Made by a program: the position numbers and the translations under genes. The notes beneath the pieces are model-generated. The model saw only the letters and a program-made list of their open reading frames with translations. It did not search any database and had not been told where the DNA came from. Positions 25,213 to 29,905 of a stretch of 29,905 bases of DNA are shown here, piece by piece (the first letter of the stretch is position 1; each line of letters begins with the position of its first letter). This DNA is from a virus, in the IMG/VR virus record IMGVR_UViG_3300020446_000053, positions 1 to 29,905 of that record; one strand, given 5' to 3'.

Positions 25213-25367
25213 CGAAACGGAGTAAAAGTTCAAAAATGCGAAAAATTTGTAGCGACCGCCATAATACACATGACGCCACCGATCGGAATAGGGCGGGGGG
25301 TGGGGTCGATCGAGGCCACATTATTATCCAAATAGTCCCAATACAACTAATCGAACCATTGATTTTA
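25213..25367. other. Noncoding stretch with G-run next to TerS
   Basis: No good gene is seen between TerS and the DUF6321-like gene (25154-25367 in full). It holds a G-rich run at 25291-25305 (GGGCGGGGGGTGGGG), flanked by two GATCG motifs, a CGATCG palindrome, and A/T-rich flanks. A short open frame on the minus strand (ATG near 25321, 55 codons) overlaps the promoter and has no good start site; I do not call it. A packaging site or terminal-repeat boundary is possible because it lies beside TerS. Confidence 0.4.
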
Positions 25368-25826
25368 TTACGTTTTATCTGATTTTTGCGCCGTCGTTAC
25401 ATCTTTTGCCAGTTCTGCGCGTTCGTTTTCCCATCGATCGATCATACTGGCCAGCTGATCGGGCGTGAGTTCGGCCAGCTGCCGACCATCGATTGATCCG
25501 TCTGCGTTCTTTGATAGGTCGCCAGCCAGTTCAAGCGATGTCCTTGCTGCGCTTACCTTCGCGCTTGCTGGTGCGTCAGGATCGAGCATGACTTGTTTCA
25601 GCGTTTCTGCTCCCAGACTGGCAAGATCCGTTTGGTAAAGTGTTTGTCTTTGTTGCCGGATCAGCAACATTACTGAAGGGTTGCGGGTCAACTCATAAGC
25701 GGCCTGTTTAGGAAACGAATAGCCAGCCAATCGAGCAGCTTCCGTGGCGTTTTTATTATCTGCTACTAAGTAGCGCACAAACTCTTTTTGTTGGTCTGTT
25801 GCTTTCCTGACTCTAATCATTCCCAT
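25368..25826 (-). CDS. terS: Terminase small subunit (TerS)
   Basis: A 152-residue protein. I start at ATG 25826 (MGMIRVRKATDQQKEFV), preceded by AAAGG at 9 bases; a TTG start at 25850 is less likely. The N-terminal helix-turn-helix has DQQKEFVRYLVADNKNATEAARLAGYS and later NPSVMLLIRQQ, the standard TerS (Terminase_2-like) pattern. The middle helices form the oligomer core, and the C-terminal part (LTPDQLASMIDRWENE) is acidic, likely the TerL contact. It should recognise the phage packaging site. It is the first gene of the leftward region, directly after the divergent regulatory gap. Confidence 0.85.
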   Translation of the reverse strand: MGMIRVRKATDQQKEFVRYLVADNKNATEAARLAGYSFPKQAAYELTRNPSVMLLIRQQRQTLYQTDLASLGAETLKQVMLDPDAPASAKVSAARTSLELAGDLSKNADGSIDGRQLAELTPDQLASMIDRWENERAELAKDVTTAQKSDKT

Positions 25827-25845
25827 GTTTGCCAACCTTTTACGT

Positions 25846-25860
25846 TGCAACCAGGTTGCA
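25846..25860. promoter_or_regulatory. Perfect inverted repeat upstream of TerS, possible operator
   Basis: TGCAACC-A-GGTTGCA, two 7-base arms around one base. It lies 20 bases ahead of the TerS ATG in the divergent gap, where a regulator could act on leftward or rightward transcription. Its size fits a dimeric DNA-binding protein site. Confidence 0.45.
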
Positions 25861-25887
25861 GCTTATTCCCTGGTCAATAAAAATTAT

Positions 25888-25917
25888 TTGACTTTATTAT
25901 GTCGATTTTTGTATGGT
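25888..25917 (+). promoter_or_regulatory. Possible rightward promoter
   Basis: TTGACT (25888-25893), 18 bases, then TATGGT (25912-25917). The -35 is good and the -10 is moderate. The start would be near 25924, about 45 bases before the first rightward gene. No competing promoter is clearly better in this gap. Confidence 0.4.
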
Positions 25918-25938
25918 GTGTCTACAGTATGTCGATCG

Positions 25939-25961
25939 ACAGCTGTAATAGCACAGAAGGA
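25939..25961 (+). repeat. Leader repeat copy 1 (ACAGC-N4-ATAGCACARAAGGA)
   Basis: Directly precedes the ATG at 25968 and includes its ribosome binding site (AAGGA). A second copy stands at 27679-27701 before another rightward gene. Confidence 0.55.
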
Positions 25962-25967
25962 AACAAA

Positions 25968-26291
25968 ATGATTAATCAAAAAATAGTCAGTTCGCTGCAA
26001 GGCGATCAATGGAATATGTGGCTGGTAGTGCGTGAAGTAGACGTGCAGAAACTCGGCCTCAATAAAAACGATTTTACACACTACAGCCGCACAACTGTAC
26101 ACCCTCGTTACGGTTCAATTTTTGCGCTCGATCAGGACGTAGATTGCGACAAGTTTAAAAAGGCATGCAAGCAACAAAATGTTGAGCTCTTTATAAACCA
26201 GACAGAAAGAGCAGACCAACTGCACCAGATCCGCGACTGGTCGAGCATCGAGCTTATCCAAGATCATGCACAGAAGTTGAGGGCAATGTAA
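25968..26291 (+). CDS. Unknown small protein, first rightward gene
   Basis: A 107-residue protein. The start at 25968 has AAGGA 6 bases upstream; a longer frame from 25899 lies before the leader repeat and the proposed start of transcription, so I reject it. The protein has MWLVVREVDVQKLGL, HYSRTTVHPRYGSIFAL and a helical end (IELIQDHAQKLRAM), with two cysteines. I recognise no family. Its position as the first gene of a short rightward cluster, next to a divergent promoter region, suggests an early or regulatory function. This is inference. Confidence 0.65.
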   Translation: MINQKIVSSLQGDQWNMWLVVREVDVQKLGLNKNDFTHYSRTTVHPRYGSIFALDQDVDCDKFKKACKQQNVELFINQTERADQLHQIRDWSSIELIQDHAQKLRAM

Positions 26292-26476
26292 TGAACTTTA
26301 ATAAATTATATAAAGAATTTAATAAACAGTGTGATTGCATTTATCCTAGCCCAGACGACGGCGACCATTATTATTATGATCCGCGTTATGTAGAATTTTG
26401 CGATGATAACGAAATTGACGCAGATGAATTTGCCGAGCTTGTTAAACAGCGCGAAGGCTGGGGAGATTACGACTAA
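26291..26476 (+). CDS. Small acidic protein, unknown
   Basis: A 61-residue, strongly acidic protein with many Tyr and Asp residues (PDDGDHYYYDPRYVEFCDDNEIDADEF). It has two cysteines near the N-terminus (CDC). Its ATG overlaps the upstream stop (TAATG), and its stop overlaps the next start in the same way, so it is almost surely translated. The acidic surface could mimic DNA or bind a basic protein, as seen in some phage antidefence proteins; no evidence beyond composition supports this. Confidence 0.6.
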   Translation: MNFNKLYKEFNKQCDCIYPSPDDGDHYYYDPRYVEFCDDNEIDADEFAELVKQREGWGDYD

Positions 26477-27246
26477 TGACTTACCAGTTTGATTTGTTTG
26501 ACCTCGGCAGCGCTTCCCAAACTGGGGAGCGCCAAACTGATTTGGAGGAACTAATTGACGAAAGCAAACGTCACACCAAAGTATTAGTTGGTTGCGAAAC
26601 CTCCGGCATAGTTCGGGAGGCTTTCCTTGCAGAAGGTTACGACACTTGGTCGTGCGATATATTACCAGCCGACACAGCAACAAACCGTCATATACAGGAC
26701 GATGTTCGCAACGTTCTTAAAATGGAAAGCTGGGATTTGGTATTTATCGGGCATCCGCCTTGTACAAGGCTTTGCAATAGCGGCGTTCGATGGTTGCACA
26801 AAGCACCGCCAGACAGAACCAAGGCTGAATTATGGCGAGAACTAGACGAGGGTTGCGAATTGTTTGCTGAACTATTCAACGCAAACGTTCCCTGTTTAGC
26901 AATCGAAAACCCAGTGATGCACCGCTACGCGAAAGAGCGTATTCAAAAACTGTCTAAATTGCCATTTCCTTGGAAAGCAAACCAAACAGTACACCCTTGG
27001 CACTTTGGCCATGATCCAGACGGTGAGGACGCAGTGAGCAAGCAGACTTGTTTTTGGACACGCAACTTACCGAACCTCGAAAAAACTGGAACGCTTACAA
27101 AAGATCAGGCGCGTGACGATATACACAAAGCACCACCTAGCGCCGATCGATGGAAGATCCGGTCAAAGTTTTACCCAGCATTAGCGGCAGCAATGGCACA
27201 ACAATGGGGCAGACACGCCTCGATCAATAGGAGGGCAGCAGCATGA
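26476..27246 (+). CDS. Compact C5-cytosine methyltransferase-like protein
   Basis: A 256-residue protein. Residues 36-44 (VLVGCETSG) fit the SAM-binding motif I, Asp61 after SC lies where the ribose contact is expected, HPPCTRLCNSG has the PPC at 94-96 with Cys96 in the catalytic position of motif IV, and ENPVMHRYA (144-152) corresponds to motif VI (ENx). The end, RSKFYPALAAAMAQQWG, resembles motif X. There is no large target recognition domain between motifs VIII and IX, so it is smaller than typical C5 enzymes (over 320 residues). It may methylate phage DNA to avoid host restriction. It is coupled by TAATG and ATGA to its neighbours. Activity is not certain; a related SAM enzyme with another target is possible. 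Confidence 0.75.
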   Translation: MTYQFDLFDLGSASQTGERQTDLEELIDESKRHTKVLVGCETSGIVREAFLAEGYDTWSCDILPADTATNRHIQDDVRNVLKMESWDLVFIGHPPCTRLCNSGVRWLHKAPPDRTKAELWRELDEGCELFAELFNANVPCLAIENPVMHRYAKERIQKLSKLPFPWKANQTVHPWHFGHDPDGEDAVSKQTCFWTRNLPNLEKTGTLTKDQARDDIHKAPPSADRWKIRSKFYPALAAAMAQQWGRHASINRRAAA

Positions 27247-27509
27247 CTACACGACCTTGGAATATCCCACAATTAAGGAAACCTGATTGGCACGTTGTTT
27301 TCTACAATGTCGATGATGAAAACGGTCAGGATGGATTAGCTGATCATTGGCAAATTTTTGAAGATCGAGAGGAAGCAATCAAACGTTATAATGAATTGCT
27401 CGAGCGCGACGACTTGTCAAGCGCGGGTATTGCTCCGATCGATTTGGAATATAAAACGGATTGGCCAGAATATAAAAGCTGGCAAAACGGTCAATGGGTG
27501 CAGCAATGA
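27243..27509 (+). CDS. Unknown Trp/Asp-rich small protein
   Basis: An 88-residue protein overlapping the methyltransferase-like gene by ATGA and the next small gene by ATGA. It contains WHVVFYNVDDENGQDGLADHWQIF with a following helix (DREEAIKRYNELLERD), a beta-beta-alpha type layout, and ends WQNGQWVQQ. Seven tryptophans in 88 residues are unusual. No family is recognised. Confidence 0.6.
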   Translation: MTTRPWNIPQLRKPDWHVVFYNVDDENGQDGLADHWQIFEDREEAIKRYNELLERDDLSSAGIAPIDLEYKTDWPEYKSWQNGQWVQQ

Positions 27510-27634
27510 TTCACGCAATCGAGACAATCAAACGCTGGCTTACGAGCGAAACCACCGAGATACTGGCCGACGTACTGGCTTGTGTAGGCTTGTTTGCTAC
27601 ATGCGGTATACTGCTAATCATATTCACAGCTTAA
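27506..27634 (+). CDS. Tiny membrane protein
   Basis: A 42-residue protein starting in the stop of the upstream gene (ATGA at 27506). Residues 1-20 are amphipathic (IHAIETIKRWLTSETTEIL), and residues 21-41 form a membrane helix (VLACVGLFATCGILLIIFTA). Many phages carry such tiny membrane proteins in their early regions to affect the host envelope, but the function here is unknown. The gene ends just before a hairpin. Confidence 0.5.
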   Translation: MIHAIETIKRWLTSETTEILADVLACVGLFATCGILLIIFTA

Positions 27635-27644
27635 CACTATCAGC

Positions 27645-27665
27645 AAGCGCCCTACTGGGGCGCTT
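27645..27665 (+). terminator. Stem-loop with 8-base stem in the rightward cluster
   Basis: AAGCGCCC, loop TACTG, GGGCGCTT. It stands 10 bases after the stop of the tiny membrane gene. There is no clear U-tract afterwards (CGTGATG), so it may be a weak terminator, or it may protect the mRNA end. It separates the first rightward genes from the next leader repeat. Confidence 0.45.
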
Positions 27666-27678
27666 CGTGATGTTGTTA

Positions 27679-27701
27679 ACAGCATCGATAGCACAAAAGG
27701 A
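27679..27701 (+). repeat. Leader repeat copy 2 (ACAGC-N4-ATAGCACARAAGGA)
   Basis: Directly precedes the ATG at 27711 and supplies AAGGAG as ribosome binding site. It matches the copy at 25939-25961 at all positions of the consensus. A copy before each of two transcription or translation entry points suggests an independently started gene. Confidence 0.55.
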
Positions 27702-27710
27702 GAAAAAATT

Positions 27711-28292
27711 ATGTCTACACGAGCAACTTATCAAATTTTTGATGATACTTTTTATATCCATCACGACGGTTATTTAGAGGGCGCAGCCATGTACTTTTTT
27801 AATATGGTTCAAGCTTCTCGACATATCCGTAATGGCATATGGGATTGGAGCAAACCAAAAGGCGGCGCACCGTTCGCATTTATTCGAGGCAATGCAAATT
27901 GTGAGCCAACAACAGGCCACGACGCGCACGGCGATACAGAATATAAGTACACACTATTCAAGGAAAACGATGTCTTAAAGCTTATTGCATTAGAAAGAAC
28001 TGGTTGGGCGACGGAAAGCTGGCATGGTGTTTTTTGTGGTTCGCTTTGCGATTTTGTTAATAAATATTACAACCACCCAGTTAATCAAATTGTTGATGTC
28101 AACGACAAATATTCGAATTATTTATGCACACGAGAGCAAGCACTAAAAGCAGCCGAAGGATATTTAGAGCAATCTAATAAATTTAATGACGATAACCCAA
28201 ATAAAATAGGTTACTTAAATACTGTAAAAGCCTTAAATACAGCTTTAGATAACCTCAAGCTTGAGCAAGAGCTATCAACTCTTAACGCCTAG
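27711..28292 (+). CDS. Conserved phage protein of unknown function (MSTRATY family)
   Basis: A 193-residue protein. The opening MSTRATYQIFDDTFYIHHDGYLEGAAMYF is typical of a widespread phage protein set (MSTRATY...YxHxDGYPEG) of unknown function. The middle contains FIRGNANCEPTTGHDAHGDTEYKYTL and ALERTGWATESWHGVFCGSLCDFVNKYY, with several His, Cys and Asp residues that might bind a metal. The C-terminus is a helix (AAEGYLEQSNKF). The gene has its own leader repeat. Its 3' end overlaps the converging DUF6378-like gene by 18 bases. Confidence 0.7.
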   Translation: MSTRATYQIFDDTFYIHHDGYLEGAAMYFFNMVQASRHIRNGIWDWSKPKGGAPFAFIRGNANCEPTTGHDAHGDTEYKYTLFKENDVLKLIALERTGWATESWHGVFCGSLCDFVNKYYNHPVNQIVDVNDKYSNYLCTREQALKAAEGYLEQSNKFNDDNPNKIGYLNTVKALNTALDNLKLEQELSTLNA

Positions 28293-28646
28293 CACTTGCT
28301 CGGCGGCTTCATCGAGGGCGGCTAGGTGGTCGCCCTTTTTATTTTCGGTTGCTGCTATTTCATAACCGATCGAGGCATAGCCCATTATATCCAACCAGTT
28401 GTCTAAGTGATAAGGATTAAACGAGTTGCGCGACATTTTATGCAGAACACCAATTGCAGCACCGTCTACCGCCTCAATGCTTTCAACTGATCGATTATAA
28501 AGATATGCGCGGATCATTTCAGCAAATCGAGTCATGTTTTCGGTCGGGTCGCCGTGTTCTTTGTCTCTATCCCCATCGACTAAATCGATAACTCGGGTTA
28601 ACGCAGTTGCTCTAATCGATGATGTTTCCAAATGGGATCGGGTCAT
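28275..28646 (-). CDS. DUF6378-like phage protein
   Basis: A 123-residue protein. ALTRVIDLVDGDRDKEHGDPTENMTRFAEMIRAYL and the later AAIGVLHKMSRNSFNPYHLDNWLDIMGYASIGYE give the pattern of DUF6378 proteins (LV.GDR...HGdp..N...iA.....y; K..R....D.w.DiaGYa). This all-helical family is common beside nucleotide metabolism or early genes in phages and may be related to dUTPase/MazG-type all-alpha NTP pyrophosphatases; this relation is an inference. AGGAGG precedes the ATG (28646), so the 35-base overlap with the upstream gene is real. Confidence 0.75.
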   Translation of the reverse strand: MTRSHLETSSIRATALTRVIDLVDGDRDKEHGDPTENMTRFAEMIRAYLYNRSVESIEAVDGAAIGVLHKMSRNSFNPYHLDNWLDIMGYASIGYEIAATENKKGDHLAALDEAAEQVLGVKS

Positions 28647-29229
28647 TTAAATCGCCTCCTGTTTTTATATTGATAATTTTTGAATCTTTAAATTCTTTCT
28701 TTGCTGCTTCCACCAACGGCTGTTGAAAGCTTTTGATGATCCGGCAAACTTCATCGAGCGTGTATACAATCGGGTATTTGTCTCGATCGATCGCCGCCGC
28801 ATCGCTTCCCCATTTAACGATAGCAAAGTTATATTCTCCGCAGTCAGGTGGTGCTATCCCATACCACACTTCGGCACTACCTGGCTTATGTCCAGCTTCG
28901 ATCGCTGTTGTTTCTAACTTACGCCACCCAGTAATAAGGTTGTTGGCTTTTTGAACGAGGTAATCGCTATCATCGAGGTGACAAGCTTCGCTGAAGTTCT
29001 GCCTTGCTTGCTCGAACTTCACTGCAAGGTTTGGCGGTGCTAGTTCCTCGAGCTTACCGATCCCCCACTTCATTTCTAGTTCTCGCGCTACAGCATCGAC
29101 ACTGTTTACGGCTGCACGGCAAATCTCTGCCCTGCTATCAGACCACATTGCTGAAGGTGTAAACCGTTCGATAGCATCATCTTGCTTACGCCTTCTCTTT
29201 ATCCTGTTATATCTTCCCTCAACTGGCAT
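28612..29229 (-). CDS. Unknown phage protein, early region
   Basis: A 205-residue protein with a basic N-terminus (YNRIKRRRKQDD) followed by mixed helices and strands. Phrases such as VWYGIAPPDCGEYNFAIVKWG and YPIVYTLDEVCRIIKSFQQPLVEAAKKEF are typical of a folded globular protein, but I know no named family. The ribosome site is weak (GGGGCAG before ATG 29229), so a shorter start at the internal Met (residue 28) is possible. The DNA just upstream is the hairpin and TTCCGC repeat region, so its expression may be controlled from there. Confidence 0.6.
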   Translation of the reverse strand: MPVEGRYNRIKRRRKQDDAIERFTPSAMWSDSRAEICRAAVNSVDAVARELEMKWGIGKLEELAPPNLAVKFEQARQNFSEACHLDDSDYLVQKANNLITGWRKLETTAIEAGHKPGSAEVWYGIAPPDCGEYNFAIVKWGSDAAAIDRDKYPIVYTLDEVCRIIKSFQQPLVEAAKKEFKDSKIINIKTGGDLNDPIPFGNIID

Positions 29230-29260
29230 AACGCTGCCCCGCTTCGATGCCTGTCCATAT

Positions 29261-29310
29261 CCCCTTAAAAGTACTACTATTCCGCGCTGGCGGAAGTAGT
29301 ACTATAGGGG
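29261..29310. repeat. Long imperfect hairpin with TTCCGC/GCGGAA at its tip
   Basis: Left arm: CCCCT, a few unpaired bases, AGTACTAC, TA, TTCCGC. Loop: GCTG. Right arm: GCGGAA, GTAGTACT, unpaired ATA-type bases, AGGGG. Fourteen inner pairs are perfect apart from a two-base bulge, and five outer pairs flank them. It lies 31 bases upstream of the leftward gene at 29229, and at the edge of the TTCCGC array. It could be an origin structure, a regulatory site or a terminator for the gene to its right. Confidence 0.7.
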
Positions 29311-29456
29311 TATGGGGGTTTACTTCCGCTACACTTCCGCCCATTTCCGCCCCATTTCCGCTAATTCTGGTGCTTTTCATTCGTCACTTCCGCTAATTTC
29401 TTCTAAAAACGTCGCCACTTCCGCCGTTTCTGAGGTTTGACCCCGTTCATTTCCGC
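29280..29456 (+). repeat. Array of CAyTTCCGC direct repeats spaced by whole helical turns (iteron-like)
   Basis: TTCCGC occurs eight times in the same direction at 29280, 29324, 29335, 29345, 29356, 29388, 29419 and 29451; the seven after the hairpin have (C/T)A(C/T) before them. Start-to-start distances are 44, 11, 10, 11, 32, 31 and 32 bases, all near multiples of 10.5. The last three sit inside the 3' end of the gene at 29377-29709. Such phasing places copies on one face of the helix, as in iterons of replication origins or cooperative operators. Confidence 0.7.
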
Positions 29457-29709
29457 CGCCGGAAGTAACGTTATCTGCGGCCGAAAACTCTATTTCTTTG
29501 ATTGTCCAATCGCGTATGTTTGCTACTGGGATGCTTAGACTTGCTCTATTATTAAAATCGAGGAAGCATAGTATTCCGCCGTCGGATGCTTGATCTGCAA
29601 GGTACTTTGATATGCCGCTGCCAGCACTAATCTCATACTCTTTTACTTCACCATCGAGGAACGTAACTTCCACTATAGATCTTGCCGCTTTGTATTTTCT
29701 TTCTCCCAT
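29377..29709 (-). CDS. Unknown small protein whose 3' end contains the repeat array
   Basis: A 110-residue protein. Residues 9-77 look folded (IVEVTFLDGEVKEYEISAGSG; IPVANIRDWTIKEIEF), like a small beta-barrel, and residues 78-110 are acidic and Gly/Ser/Thr-rich (SGGGNERGQTSETAEV). The tail is coded by the GCGGAAGTG-like repeats of the iteron-like array, so its sequence may be set by DNA needs. AGGAGA precedes the ATG, which is fused to the upstream stop (TAATG). Being beside the array, it could be a DNA-binding or replication accessory protein; this is a guess. Confidence 0.6.
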   Translation of the reverse strand: MGERKYKAARSIVEVTFLDGEVKEYEISAGSGISKYLADQASDGGILCFLDFNNRASLSIPVANIRDWTIKEIEFSAADNVTSGGGNERGQTSETAEVATFLEEISGSDE

Positions 29710-29905
29710 TATACTTCTCCTTTGGGTCTAGGTTTTGGTTTGATTGGTGTGCTGCTTCTAACTCTGGTTTTGTCGCACCACATATAAATTCTGTTATCTG
29801 TCGCAACGTGATCCGCTATGTAGTCATACATTGGTTCGAGGTAATCCATTGCATCGAGGCATTGATCATAACTATCAAGCCAGAACCGTGTTACGATCCG
29901 TTCTC
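29709..29905 (-). CDS. C-terminal end of an unknown gene, cut by window edge
   Basis: The last 64 codons of a leftward gene whose start lies beyond the right edge. The visible part contains RFWLDSYDQCLDAMDYLEPMYDYIADH, then DNRIYMWCDKTRVR and a Pro/Lys-rich end (PIKPKPRPKGEV). Two Cys and several aromatic residues are present. Its stop is fused to the next start (TAATG). Function cannot be told from this part. Confidence 0.55.
   Translation of the reverse strand, partial: ERIVTRFWLDSYDQCLDAMDYLEPMYDYIADHVATDNRIYMWCDKTRVRSSTPIKPKPRPKGEV

Noticed and set aside
25154-25321. Leftward frame of 55 codons through the noncoding gap
   Set aside because: It overlaps the strong promoter, has no ribosome site at its ATG, and its composition (Pro, Arg, Cys, Trp) is like translated noncoding DNA.
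25899-25967. Longer N-terminus for the first rightward gene
   Set aside because: The extra part covers the proposed promoter and leader; the ATG at 25968 has a good ribosome site.
29261-29310. tRNA-like or attachment-site reading of the hairpin
   Set aside because: No anticodon or T-arm pattern, no CCA end and no integrase gene in the window.

Overview
The window is part of the genome of a tailed bacteriophage with a T7-like (podovirus) late gene set. It probably infects a marine alphaproteobacterium or a similar aquatic host. The evidence for a podovirus is the leftward order terminase, portal, scaffold, coat, tail-tube adaptor, tail nozzle, gp13-like, gp14-like, gp15-like and a very large gp16-like internal virion protein, with no tail sheath, tape measure or baseplate genes. 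The marine guess rests on fibre and small-protein families I know from marine phages, on a gene-transfer-agent-type 3-TM holin and on moderate to low G+C. It is an inference. No ribosomal RNA, recognisable tRNA, insertion sequence or CRISPR array was seen.

Layout. Positions 1-25,826 are one long leftward late region. From its upstream (right) end it holds TerS; a 213-base noncoding stretch with a good sigma70-type promoter; three small basic proteins; a tail fibre block (649, 293, 219, 61 and 661 aa, then a tail-assembly-chaperone-like protein); a lysis block of small membrane proteins with an EF-hand protein, a 3-TM holin, a spanin-like protein and a GH108 muramidase; then TerL, portal, scaffold, major capsid, a head-tail joining gene, tail tube adaptor, tail nozzle and five internal virion or ejection proteins. 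The last of these runs off the left edge. Positions 25,968-28,292 are a short rightward cluster with a compact C5-methyltransferase-like protein and several small unknown genes. Positions 28,275-29,905 turn leftward again, with a DUF6378-like protein, unknown genes, and a striking array of TTCCGC repeats beside a long hairpin.

How it works together. Most neighbouring genes overlap by stop/start fusions (TAATG, ATGA or TGATG), so they are probably translationally coupled in long transcripts. Two strong copies and one degenerate copy of a shared promoter-like element (TTGATT, 17 bases, TAwAAT) lie before the small basic gene cluster, before the scaffold-capsid block and near the start of the lysis block. 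This suggests host RNA polymerase drives late expression at several entry points; no phage RNA polymerase is seen in the window. TerS is separated from TerL by about 9.2 kb of fibre and lysis genes, which is an unusual arrangement.

The least ordinary features are the helically spaced TTCCGC array with its hairpin (possible origin or operator), a copper-site-like cupredoxin motif in a tail fibre protein, a ParB/DdrB-like domain in the ejected giant protein, an EF-hand on a lysis-region membrane protein, and a shared C-terminal tag on two adjacent small basic proteins.
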